In this document: one piece after another, positions 43,410-55,782 of the stretch | Layout: each line of letters begins with the position of its first letter | Position numbering within the stretch: position 1 is the stretch's first letter | From: Lycium barbarum | Lineage: Eukaryota > Streptophyta > Magnoliopsida > Solanales > Solanaceae | Direction of reading: 5' to 3' | Assembly (NCBI RefSeq): GCF_019175385.1 | Contig: NC_083337.1 | Location: 46,104,938-46,168,937 of the forward strand | DNA: 64,000 nucleotides | Notes under the pieces: model-generated | Databases searched by the model: none | Told to the model about the DNA's origin: nothing | Seen by the model: only the letters and a program-made list of their open reading frames with translations | Made by a program: the position numbers and the translations under genes

Positions 43410-45990
43410 TGTTACACCCCACACTTTAAGAGTATGAGCATTCCACTTACTTCACCATATTAATGGAGTATCGGATACTTCCCATGAAATTTTGGAAGGT
43501 ACAAGCAATGGGAAGTACATAACAATGAAGTAAAGGATGAATTACGATCTCGTAAGTCATAACCGGGAAGGACATTCTTGAAACATAAGAACATGACCAT
43601 TATCAAGTATAATAAATGATAAATATCATGTATGGGGAGTTGGGGAAGATTCCAGGACCAAGAAAATCAACTAAAATAAGTTTGTCGAAAATTTAGAAAA
43701 AGTTGGCAGAATTAAGGACAAAATTTTGGGTCAACTTTAGAGGGGTATATCTCCACGTATATGAGGCGTTTTAAGGTGGTTCAAAAGCCTAAAATGAATT
43801 TCGTCGAGTCTAGTTTCCAACGCAACAAACCTGTCATCGATAGAACATCGGAGTAGAGAATTATGGATGTTACAAGTTCGGCTGACAAAGCAGAAACGTG
43901 CTGCTACAGTGATGCTACAGTACTGCTATAATACCGACTCTAGAATTCTTTAAAAGGGGTTTTACCCCTTATTTTTCACAAGAACACCCTCTAAGCCTCC
44001 CCAAAAATCTTGAAACTTCCACCAATTACCACACGTCAAATGTTTAAGCCCAAATAAGCTATAATCCCCGAATTCTGGCCCGGACAGCATATAGTTACAA
44101 TTACAAAATCGTATAGCGATGAGTTTTGGCTCAAGTTCAAGGAGAAAAGTGATGATATAGAAATAATATTGGGAGTAAGGTATGAATCTCCTATCATTAA
44201 TATTAATTTCGATTTACTTACGGAGATAAAGTCGTTAAATAATCGTATAGCCAGTTGGCTAATTGTGGAAACTGGAAAACATCATGTGGGATGTTTATGG
44301 AACATGACGGTGTTGGAAATGATGTTTTTGATGTTGGTATTGTTGTTGTTGTTGTTGGTTGATGGATTGTGTTTTCGGGCTAGGCATATAAACAGGATAG
44401 ATGCTGCCCGAATTTCGACAGATTTTAAAAGGAATTTTAATTAAGGGCTTGAGACAAGCATGTGACGATAAGCCTAACAATAGTGTGAATTCTCTTAAAT
44501 GTAGATTTCCGAGCTTGGGAGGACAAGAGCTAAGTAGTTAAGGTTAAGGCGACTGAAAAGGTATGTTAAGGCTATTCCTCTTTCTTGTAAAGGCATGATT
44601 CCTTTCTTATCAATCCAATAGGTGTTTTCCAAATGTCCCGTGTTCCCTTTCTGTGAATCCATAAATGTTTTCCAAGAATATTCTTATTCTCAAAAGCTAT
44701 AGATTCATGATTCATAGAGTACTTATGCTGCTAAAGATAAACATGTTTTATGATGACGATGATCCTATTTTTAGAAACTCCTATGTTATAATTCACTACA
44801 TATGTTTCATAACCTCCTTACTTCTAAAAGATAGAGTTCATGATTCAAAGGCATGACTTCTTTCTTGATAATCCATAAATGTTTTTCAAAATGTCCCTAT
44901 TTTCCGAGTCAAAGATTTATTATTCTATAAGCTTTTATGAGAACAACAACAACGGACATGTTTTTACAATGTTAATGACGATGCTAAAGATGAGAATGTT
45001 TCTATGATGATTACGACGATGATGATGATTTCATGTTTAAAAGTCCCAAGCTTATGATATCAATGTGAATATGAGAATGTTGAGTTATATTCGTGATTTT
45101 CTTGATTTTTATTCATTGTTGCTGATCTCGCCTTATAATAATTGTTCCTTCAAGGTGAGATAGAGCGATGATGGTTATTCCATAATATAATCAGAGGTTA
45201 CGGACCTTACGTCACTCCAATGTATTTATAGCTTTTATTTGGCTCTCATGCATGCTTTATATATATGTATGTATTTTCTCACACCGCGCCGCGCTATAGT
45301 CGGCTGGGCATGGCAAGTAGATGTGCACACCACTGTAGTGGGCATGTTATGATATTGCCCCGGACGCGGGCTAATGATGATAACACCGATTCTTAATGGC
45401 CGGGATTATATTACATATATACGGCACCGAGCCTTAATTGTCGGGAATGATAATATATATATGACACCGAGCCTTAATGGCCAGGCATGATACTATATAT
45501 ATGACACCGAGCCTTAATGGCCGGGAATGATACTATATATGTGACACTTGGCCTTAATGGCCGGGCATGATACTATATATATGACACTGAGCCTTAATGG
45601 ACGGGCATGGTACTCTATATATGTATAAAGATGTTTTTTTAAAGGCTAAGCATGCACGACACCGCCTTATGAGGCATCCAAATGTACAGGCTATCTCCCT
45701 TATTCCATGTTCCCTTGCATATCTATATTATGTTGTTATTAATGCCTTACATACTTAATACATTATTCGTACTGACGTCCCTTCTTATGGACACTGCGCT
45801 CATGCCCACAGGTAGGCAGGGAGATGGATCGGACCCGTAGGTGTTCTATCAGCGGATTCTCAGGAGCACTCCACTTACTTCGGAGCTACCGTCTATTTGG
45901 TATTGTCCTTATGATCATTTTAAATCTATGTAGAGGCTCGTAGAAGTGTGTGTATAGTTAGATATTTTATAGCTCCACCGGTTCATAGCC
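43410..45990 (+). mobile_element. Family D LTR, first copy (plus orientation)
   Basis: Begins TGTTACACCCCACACTTT and matches the 3' LTR at 59332 through 45050. It goes on into the inner LTR half with a repeat array (45290-45620) and the mirror of the usual LTR phrases (tatggacactgcgctcatgc, ccacaggtaggcagg, tctatgtagaggctcgtag). It loses similarity near 45985 without the expected GTCGTGACA end or a PBS, so it is truncated. Confidence 0.7.
45290..45620 (+). repeat. Tandem array in family D LTR
   Basis: At least five units of tatatatgacaccgagcctt followed by aatggccgggcatgatacta, spaced 57-60 bases, with CCGAGCC/GGCCGGG cores. The position in the LTR mirrors the GC-rich arrays of the other families. 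Confidence 0.8.
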
Positions 45991-46096
45991 TTAACATACC
46001 TGGAAGATAATTTCTCAACTTCCAACTTACTTCCTGTCTTGCAATTCACTTAAGATCATTCGTAGCCTCATAATCTACATATACGACCATTCATAC
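45991..46096. other. Unassigned stretch between D LTR copies
   Basis: About 100 bases (catacctggaagataatttc and on) that I cannot place in either LTR copy. Confidence 0.4.
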
Positions 46097-47812
46097 TATT
46101 ACACCCTGCACTTTTAGAGCATGAGCATGCCACATACTTCACCGTTGTAATGGAGTATCGGAGACGTCCCATGAAGTTTTGAAAGGTACAAGCCATGGGA
46201 AGCACGTAACAATGGAGGAAAGGATGAATTGCGATCTCGTAAGTCATAACCGGGAAGGACAACCTTGAAACATGAGAACATGCCCATTATCAAGTATAAT
46301 AAATGATAAATAATATGTAGGGGGAGTTTTTGAAGATTCCGGGACCAAGCAAATCAAAGAAAATAAGTTTGTCAAAAATTTGAAAAACGTTGGCAGAATT
46401 AAGAACAAAATTTTGGGTCAACTTTGGAGGGATGAATCTCTAGGTATATGAGGATTTTTAAAGTGTTTTAAAAGCCTAAAATGAATTTCGTCAAGTCTAG
46501 TTTCCAACGCAACAAACCACTCGTCGATAGGACATCGGAATACAGAATTGTGGACGTTACAAGTTCGGCTGATAAAGCAGAAACGCGTGCTACAATACTG
46601 CTACAGTAACTGCTACAGTGCCACCAACTTTAGCCACCTATAAAAGGGTCAAGACCCCATTTTCAGCTCCAAAAACAGATCCTAAAGCCCAGAACACATG
46701 CAGGGGCAAATATGTCATAAAAAGTGAGTGTTTGAAGTGATTTTAGGCTAATCAAGGCTCGGGTAACTCATAGTTACGGTTATAGTATCATTTTGCGATG
46801 GATTTCGGCTTGGATTCAAAGTGGATATTGAAGATATTATTGTTCTAACAAGGACAAGGTATGAATCTCTCCTTATTGGTATTAATTTCGGTTTCTTTAC
46901 GGAAATAAAGTTATTAAATAGTAGTATCACAAGTTGGTTAGTTGAGAAATTTGGAAAACATCGTGTGGGATGTTTTAGGAAATATATTGGTATGGATAAT
47001 GGTGTTGCTGATATTGGTATTGTTGTTGTTGATTGGTTGTTCATATTATGATTTCGGGCTTGGAGGGGTACATCTCCAGGTATATAGGGAGTTTTTAAGG
47101 TGTTTCAAAAGCTTAAAATGAAGTTCGTCGAGTCTAGTTTCCAACGCAACAAACCTCTCATCGATATGACATCGGAATAGAGAATTATGGACGTTACAAC
47201 TTACGCAGGCAGAGCAGGGCGCGCTGCTATAGTGCTGCTACAGTGCTACAGTACTGCTACAATGATGCCACCTTTGGCACCCTATATAAGGGGCAAAATC
47301 CCATTTTTTCTTCACAAAAATTTCCCAAATGCTCTAGAAAATTCAGCCACATATGAGAACATATATATAACATAAAAGCGAGGATTTTGGGAGATTTCAA
47401 GTTACGGAGTATTAATCGAGGTTCGGACAACGTGTAGTCACGATTATATTTTTGTCTTGCATTGGAATTGGCTTGGATTCAAAGTAAATATTGAAGATAT
47501 TGCTGCTCTAGAAAGAATAAGGTATGAATCTCTCCTTAATAATATTAATTTCAGTTTATTTACGGAGATAAAGTTATTAAATAGTCGTATAATAAGTTGG
47601 ATATTTGAGAAAATTGGAAAACATCGTGTGGGATGTTTTATGAAGCCTATTGGCGTTGATAATGTTGTTGTGATGGTTGTATTGTTGTTGTTGTTGTTGT
47701 TGTTGGTTATTGGGTTGTGATTTCGGGCTAGGCATATAAACAGGGGAGATACTACCCGAATTTTGGCAGACTCTAAATGGATTTAAATGAAGGGTTTAAG
47801 ACGAGCGTATGA
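46097..47812 (+). mobile_element. Family D LTR, second copy with internal duplication
   Basis: Begins TATTACACCCTGCAC (family TGTTACACC, so TG changed to TA). A block of about 630 bases, from ttggaggggtacatctcc to tgatttcgggct, is present twice (46425-47053 and 47056-47722). Both copies are followed only once by the ggcatataaacagg, atactacccgaattttggca part. Similarity to the LTR ends near 47812, before the inner half and PBS, and purine-rich internal sequence follows. Confidence 0.68.
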
Positions 47813-50320
47813 TAGCTATGAAGGAAAATTGCGGCTGAAGGAGCATGGTATAGTCAGGAAATCTATAAGGAGCTTAACGAATTCCGATGTCACCATTGAT
47901 TCATTAACCTAAGGGACTATTAGGCATAAAGGAAGTGGTTTGAGTTATGCCCAATAGGTGTGGACATTTGACATGATACCAGAATTCAGTTAGCAAAAGA
48001 GAAATAAGTCAAACCATGCGATGAAAGTAACTCTGGCATTATATGGACTAGAGGAGTTGAAGTATCGCTAGGGTCGGCCAAATGACTACCAAAGACGGTC
48101 AATACTCGAATGTTACTAGTATATGAGAACATTCTTTGACGAATTAGAATATTTCCAAGTACAGAAGAAGGAAATGTACTACTTGAAGGAGTCGAAATTC
48201 GAGATGAACTAATATAGCAAGGATGTGCTAAAGAAAAGTGGAAATGGACTAAATGCAAGTATATTATGAGACAGACACGGGAAAGGAGGCATGACAAGAT
48301 AATGAAGGTTTAGAAAATCAAGGAAATAAGTTTTGTCAATGCAATACGTTGTGTTCCGGGCAATGATTTAAATCGCTCGTACCAGAGAAATTTTTGGTTA
48401 AATTAAATATGTAGCAAATGTACCCCAAAAAGGTAGCAGGAGAAGTGAGAAGGCATACAAGTGACCAAGGAGAAGTATCAGAGGCAGTTGAGATTAGTAA
48501 AGAGAGATTGTAGCACTGTAAGATGTGAGAGTTTTAAAAGAGGAATATTTTTGGGAATTTCAATGATCGTCAAAAGAAAGAAAAACAGTATGCCTATGGA
48601 TAGCGCGACAGGAGTACTGCCTGAGACTAGAAATACCTCATGCGTCGTGAAATCATAAGTCACTGTTTATATTAAATTGTGAAGAGTATATGTCATAGGA
48701 CCATGTAAGTAATTGTCCTGATGAAATGGCTAGTAAAGTGGTGTGGGGACAACAATAAATATTTGAAGAAGAATGAAAGCTAGTTAAGTCTCAATTAGCC
48801 GCTAGTATAGGAAAGCCAAGGACTTAAAGAGGGAAGCACACTCGTATTGAAAGAAAGTTGTGATTAAGTAAGATTTTATTTTAGTCTCCTGCTTATGAGT
48901 TATGTTGTAATGATGTTAAGATTAGAGGAGAGGAAATTGGAGGAAAGATTCAAACATAGATTTGAAGATATTTTGAATAGTATATTAGCTTAGGATATGA
49001 GCATTAGTATGTTGTAACTTGTAAGTATAATGTTGGGATTAGGGATAACGACGGTGATAAAAAAAGATTGCATACAAGTGTATAAGGGATGATGCTGAGG
49101 TTGCTGTATCGGTCGAATTGAGTCCCAGTTGAATATAAATCCCTTGGTTTTGGTATTTTTGACGCATTGGATGAGTAATCTGAAGTAAAGTAATTAATGA
49201 GAATAATAAGCCATTAGCAAGGAAATGCGACTGCAAGCCATCTGGGCACTGCCATAGGTGGAACTATGATGACATTGTAAGGAATTAAGGCGTTCCATAA
49301 AAGCATTAAAAAGGAGATGGAATGATATGTATATAAAATCGATTAGTACCAAGAGGGATAATCTAAAGTAGCACTAGAGAAGAAAGCAAGGAAAAGTGCC
49401 ACAGCTAAATAAGAAAGTTTTCCACTAGTAGAGAAATAGAAGGCTACCAAAATAGGAGGGACTAAGTCAACGGAAGGTGAAGACATGGAAGTAGATGAAG
49501 ATAAGATCGCAGGAAAAGGATTCAAGGATATAAATAAAGGAGATGGACATTTAAGGAATTAAGAGATCCGCTTGATTGATAAACCGAAATGACAAATAAT
49601 TGTGTCAAACTATGCGAAAGACTTATTAAGTGAGAGTCGGGCAAAGGTTAAAAGTAGAAGGAGAACCCCAAAGGAAATGATCAAAGGATATCACGTTTGA
49701 TTAGAACAAAAGGGTGACAAAGAGACCTCGTGGAACAAGAAACATGATGGCTCTTATTGGAAAAAGGGATAAATGAAGGTTACAGACAAAGGAAAGAATG
49801 AAAAGATTCGAATTCGCAGCATGACTACGAATCTTGGTTATTCTTCGACAAACTTCAGAATTCACCCCTAATTTATTAGCTGAACTAAGGATCAAAAACT
49901 TTAATAGTAAATTGAAGGAAAGGAATCATTAAAGAAAAGATTTGAGACGTTCTTGATATAAGTACAAGAATTATCGTTAGTTAGTCAAGTGCCAAAAGTC
50001 CAATTTAAGGAAACAGAAATTAAGCGAGACATTTCGGTGTTAAACTAGTTAGAAGATAAAGTACCTCAAAGATTAATTTGACTGCTATAGAAAGAAAAAG
50101 ATGCTAAAATGTGACCAGTCTTGAATTTATCTTTAAGGGAGGAAGAATAAGAATAAGTAAACTCCAAGAAGACAAAGTCCCAGGACATTTGTAAAACGTA
50201 AGAAAGATACGTGGAGATCGAAGAGAACAAGAATTTTTGAATAAAAAGAAGATGGGATCAAAATTGGATAAAGGTATGTGGTAAGTATTGGATGAAAAAG
50301 CATACAATAATGTAAACAAC
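47813..50320 (+). mobile_element. Family D internal region, left part (non-coding)
   Basis: Purine-rich on plus, with no Gag or Pol similarity and only short frames. It ends at AACAAC, where element E starts. The right part is 59057-59331, which leads to the PPT. The composition resembles the minus strand of the E and G interiors. No 5S-like segment is seen in it. Confidence 0.6.
50316..50320 (+). repeat. Left TSD of element E (ACAAC)
   Basis: Identical to 59052-59056 on the other side of the element. Confidence 0.93.
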
Positions 50321-53300
50321 TGTCACACCCCGACTGTACAAGGGTGTGATGGGCACCCGACCCCATATCTGGAGCCGAGCGAACCCGCTGACTCTTATTA
50401 CATATGTAAACTCTTGAATCAATTAAGAATAAAATACATAGTGAGCTGTTCCTTTTTTTTTTTTAAGTAAAGTCTATCGTCATATATGGCCCGTAACATG
50501 AAACATAATGACATATCGACGGGCGAAGCCGTCTACAAGGCTGACACTCTGTACCCACGACTCTGTCTGCAAAGTCTCTAACATCAAACAAACATCATGG
50601 CTCTTATACTCTGACTCGGCAGCACTCCAGAACAAGTGGAGTCTGCCAACTCCGCTGGAACATCTTCTATGATAGCTGTGGCTCATCTGAGTGTACCTGC
50701 GCGGCATGAACGCAGCCCCCGAAGAAGAGGGGTCAGTATGAGTAATGTACTGAGTATGTAAAGCATGAATAGTAACATAATAAAGGACTATACAGTATGA
50801 ATAATAACGGAATAGACATATGGAGCTTATTCTGGGACAGATGTAACCTGTACATATGAATGCCTTTCTGCGGATGCCATGCATGCTTAGTTTCTTATTC
50901 AGAAAAACGGTGCTTCTTATTTACATATACAGAAAACAGAACATTTCAGAAAATGGTGTTCTTTATTTACATTCACAGACGCCGAGTACATCGGCTCTCC
51001 CACCCCCCTCCCTAACAGTGTCCCAACATATTATATATATATATCACATATACAGACGCCGTATCCGGCTCTCCCATATCCCGCGTCCGGGACGAAATCC
51101 AGCTGAATCAGGTGGTGATATAACAGTGGCCCTTCCCCTTTTCCCCATATACATATACATATACATATTCACATTCATATGCATATGTCATACAATTGGC
51201 ATGCATGAGAGCCCAAGGAAAGCCATGTGTCCATCGGAGTGACGTAAGGTCGGTGACCTCCGATTACATTATGGAATAATCATGGTCACTTTGTCTCACC
51301 TTGAAGGAACGAGTATTTTAAGGCGAGACTACCAACGGAAAATAGCCTTAAGAGAGAGCATAGAATGAAATCATGGACATTATAACCGCCAACTCATATG
51401 CTTTGAAGTCTTTTAGAAACTAGTGTCATGGCTAAAGAATAGAATTGAGGTTCAAGAACTAGTATAACAGTTTCACATTCACATTAGATTCCTAGCTCAA
51501 GACTCTTAGTCATGGAATCATGCTTGTCGTACTTATCATAGGCATATCCTCTTTCTTAACATCATCATTATCATTATCATCATAGGAGTATTCTCGTTAG
51601 CATAGTTACAGTACTTTTCATTCGGTGAACGGAATAAGGATCAAAAGTTTTCTTTGGATTCTGCTTCGAAATAGATCAAACGGAACAATAAGGAAAATGC
51701 GAGGACAATGGGCCCACCTCGGGTCAAATGAGGCGGCGTACCAAATTTACGTACATTACACTTCACGACGTTACTTGTGAGGGTTTTAGGGTAGTCGGAT
51801 CTCATTGGTGCAATTTCTAGTTGTTTAGGTAGTTTCCCGACATTTGATAACATTTTGAATTCAATCTTATTGAATGAAAAAGGGCCAAATTCAATTTCGG
51901 ATTTCTAGGGATAGAATCGTCCCCGAGGCCCGTATCCAATCCTATTACATCTAAGACATGCCAAAGAAAGAAGGGTAAAGCCTTACATACCTTTTCCGCT
52001 CCTTATGCAACTCCAATTTCACGTTCCAAATCCGCCAAAATCTATAAATTGGTCATGTTTACCAAAACTTGATTAGAGCCTTTAGAAGTTGATTCTTTAA
52101 AGTAACACTTTGTCTGCCGAAATTTCGGCAGCATTTCCCCTGTAAATGCACCATCCCCGAGAATACGGCTCGGCCCCAAATCGACAACAACAATCCGGGA
52201 ATTTGACCCGGCCACAATATCAACAACAATGACAACAATCATACCAACAATTTCAATAATTTTACTCAAAACACCTTCTAACATTAATAACTCGTTTCAC
52301 ATAATTCAACGGCGTTTTGTTTAGATTCCAACCAACTACCACAACATAATCCGCAACCTTCCAAATTAAATGAAACATCAATAACACATTTCTTACCTTT
52401 AACTTCAAGAACCACATCAACAATCTACACATCGACGACTTCATTTCAAACTACCAAACCATCATTTTCATCATAGAATCCACATTAACAACAATTAGAA
52501 TATCAAATAAAATCAATCTACCATAGCTACCAAAACAGCCCCTTAGTCGGCCACAACTACATCATGCATATTTCCATGGATTTTCATTTTTTTCATGCAT
52601 TACAACAACAACCAACCTACTACATAAATTTAGTTCATTATACTTACATACAACAACACATACAAGGCCACACACACACCATGCTCGGCTACAACTTCAA
52701 CATCCATATTTTCTTATGAATTCTATTCTTTCCCACATACTACAACATACCAAACCATTCATAACATAATCAAGGAGATGAATTCTTACCTTTCCTTCAC
52801 AACTTCTCAACTTAGCTCAGGTTGGAGTTTTGCACCAAAGAGTAATTCTCTTCCTTCAACAATTATACCATGTTGGAGAGCATCTTTGAATTAGTAGAAA
52901 TACTATGAGAAATGTATTTTTGGGGCAAGATTTTTGGTCTTCTCTTTCCCCTCCTTCTTGGCCGAATTGGCCCCTCCTCTTTCTCCTTCTTCTATATTTT
53001 TTTTTCCTTTCTCTACAACTTCTTGATTTAAAAAGATGACCTCTCCTAACTATATATATATACTTGGCTTCTTCAAGCATGTGAGAAGCACATGCTCTAT
53101 TTATTCATTTATTCTTTTCTTCTTCTAGAGCTTTCATCCTTTTTCTTGAATTCTCTTAAATAAAGGATGACTTACTTGTTTCATTTTAGCCACCACTTCA
53201 TTATATATACACTTAGGCCCCTTAAGCAAGAATGTGGACACTTGGCCATCCTTTCTTTCTCTAGAGAATTCCCCCCTTTTGTTTTTGAATTTTTCCTAGA

Positions 53301-53587
53301 ATAAAAGATGACCTAATGTCTTACCATGTACACTTTGGTCTCTCAAGAACTTTCTTGAATACCTTGTGAAATTCCCATTTTGCCCCTCGACTTTCCTCAA
53401 TATTACCATTTACCATTTTGAAATTTCTCCTTTTTGCCCTTAACCTATCTCAATATTTCCGTCCAATAATATTCATAAATGATATTCATAAGTAACTTGT
53501 GCACAAAAAAATTTTGAAAATGGTCTAGCCTTTAACTTTCAATGACGACTTTGAAATATCCAAACGTGCAAAATACGGGCTATAACA
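50321..53587 (-). mobile_element. Element E left (3') LTR
   Basis: 3267 bases. Holds GC-rich palindromes (50975-51095: gccgagtacatcggc, gccgtatccggc, cccgcgtccggg), a TA microsatellite (about 51030-51045), second donor-like AAAAG|GTATGTAAGG (51994-51980), the CCGAAATTTCGGCAGCATTT block (about 52118) and donor-like GGAAAG|GTAAGAA (about 52794-52783). The frame at 50480-50884 is the reverse of LTR text and repeats in the right LTR; no homology seen. Confidence 0.93.
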
Positions 53588-53624
53588 TCCTCCCCCCCTT
53601 TAGAACATTCGTCCTCGAATGTTC
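53588..53624 (-). promoter_or_regulatory. Element E PPT with AGGA-loop hairpin
   Basis: Minus GAACATTCG-AGGA-CGAATGTTC (53624-53603, nine perfect pairs), then TAAAGGGGGGGAGGA and the LTR start TGTTATAGCCC. Confidence 0.88.
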
Positions 53625-54976
53625 AACTGACCTTGTGGGGTCTTGTAGCACTTCGGGAGGGGTTCCTTTATAGTTGCCCTTTTCTCTATGTCCAATCCAT
53701 ATCTGTTTTCCTACTTTCCTTACTATCAAACTCCTGGATCCTTACATGAGTCCTCATTCCATGTCATGGGTTTCTTTTATAGCTGCTCTTTCCATTATGC
53801 CTGCTCCTTATCCTTTACCTTGTTTTCCTTATAATCGAACTCTTTGACCCTTCCCGAGTCATTGCTCCATGTCATAGGTTCTTCTAACTCACTGTGTCAC
53901 CTCATCATCCCTGTTCTTTCCGGTCTTTCCTTTTCTATTATTGTCTCGTCACTGCACCTTAACGGAAGCCATGTCTTAGTACGCAATCCTTACTTAATGA
54001 TTCGATGTAGCCATAGGCTATTTCTTTATCCTTAGGTCTATCTCTTACTACACTCATTGTTGTTTCGCTTCTACTCTTCTCCCAAGTTTCTTGCGACATG
54101 CCGACATATTTTAAACTTTGATTCCAAGCTAATAGATTTTTTTTTTGACACTTGATAGTGTTGCAATCCCTTTTTAGGTCTAATATGGTCTCCCCCCTTT
54201 AGGGGACCCCTTATATGCTGACCGCTTTCGAGTATCTTCCTTCTCTTGCTATGTCTTCATATGGGTTCTAAACTTATAAACTATTCCTTTGGCCCTACTT
54301 ATTGGAATCGATCCTTAAACTCCACATTTCTCCCTTTTGATCTATATTGCCACACTCTATCCCTTCTCACACCTATCCTTTTTAAATTCTTGGCCCAAGT
54401 AGTCTCGTGTCTCGTCGATAGTTTCTCTCGGGCTTTCCCTCACTACCTTTTCTTACTTTTCTTTCACTGCGATTTCTTATCGTTGACCCTTCCGTGCCCT
54501 CTGGTCTCCTTATTTTCCATTAACTCACTCCTTTTTCCTTTCCAACTATTACTGTATTAGATTCTCAAATCTTAATCTGTCGCAGAAGCACTAACAGCTT
54601 ACCTTATAGCACCAGTACCATTTACTTTCGCTATCACTCGGCTTCGATTCCTTTGTTTAATTAATGCCTTCCTTGTCATAGTATCGGTTACTGGAACTCT
54701 GAGATTCACCTATACAATCATTTTGGAATATTCTACATCTTCACATATATAGGTATATAATTACTATCAATTATCCCACAAAGTACGCCCAAATGTTGTT
54801 CAAGCCTATCTTAATTCCCGGGCTGCCATGCACTTTCTGTCTCTTCACCAATCTAATTTGCCGCGTCCTACGTACCTCCTTGTGGTCTCCAACCATCCCA
54901 TACACTCTAGTTTTTCCTTAGACTACCCTAACTTTTCATTTGTCTCTTATGTCTCAATTTATAAAATTTCTTACCA

Positions 54977-55079
54977 ACTTCCCAGGGGGTCACCCATCAT
55001 GGAATTGCTCCCACCTGAGCACGCTTAACCCAAAACTTCACTGGAATTCGGTGCCTTAATGCCGATATTTTTCGCGTCC
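54977..55079 (-). other. 5S rRNA-derived segment inside element E
   Basis: 103 bases collinear with the element G copy and with plant 5S rRNA from its first base, GGACGCGA. Box A region GTTAAGCGTGCT is intact; box C region reads GATGGGTGACCCCCTGGGA. The segment is more diverged than in G between the boxes. It lies about 0.7 kb from the PBS in sense orientation. Confidence 0.82.
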
Positions 55080-55767
55080 ATTTCCTCGATGACCTTTATT
55101 ACATGCTCTGGGGAAAATGGAAGCCTTACAGATTCCGGGACATTTTCGTAACCCGTCCTTGCCTTTATAATTACCGTTTTACCCTTCTTGACCCCCAACC
55201 TTCACTTTTCGTCCGCGTGCATAACTATCCCTCGTCCTGGATTCCCAGATTCCCGATAGTGGCGACCATACCTTGATCGCCACACAAAATTCTTAACCTT
55301 TCTGAAACAACGTATCTTACTTGTTGCCTGTTTACCGTATTTCCTTTCCATGCTTCTTCCTGTGGGGCGTACCCGTTCTAGCAGAACCTCCTTTCCCGTT
55401 CCTATTATTCAAAATCTGTATGCGGCCAATGTCATCAATGCCTCAGAGAACGTACGACTATATGGCACATCCCCGCCATCCAGTACTTCCAGTTCAGGTA
55501 GCAGAACAATTACGTCAGAGCTTACCTTTGTAACTTGCCATCTCGTCACTTGTCTTCTTTCGTCACCATTAAGTGTCTGCGAAAATCGACGATTAGTATA
55601 AGGAATATTATTTCCTATGACTTGGCTCTATCGCACGATCTAAGACAGAAAGAAGGTCAACATTTCCTAGATGCCCCGCAGCCTCCTGTTTATAAATGTG
55701 GCCGGCTTCACACCCATAAACAGGACTCTACTGGACACGACTTTGCAGAAAACCCTTAGACCGACCT

Positions 55768-55779
55768 GCTCTGATACCA
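55768..55779 (-). other. Primer-binding site of element E
   Basis: Minus TGGTATCAGAGC, perfect initiator-Met type, three bases from the LTR end TGTGACA. Confidence 0.95.
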
Positions 55780-55782
55780 CTT

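Larger units (their letters stand above)
53588..55782 (-). mobile_element. Element E internal region (non-coding)
   Basis: About 2.2 kb between PPT and PBS. Pyrimidine-rich on plus. The longest frames are 60-105 codons and not conserved with element G. Contains a second PPT-like block (about 54188-54210; ctccccccctttaggggac) and the 5S-derived segment. Nothing suggests a protein. Confidence 0.88.

Noticed and set aside
50480..50884. 134-codon frame repeated at 55940-56344
   Set aside because: The duplicate exists because the two LTRs of element E are nearly identical; frame conservation is therefore uninformative.
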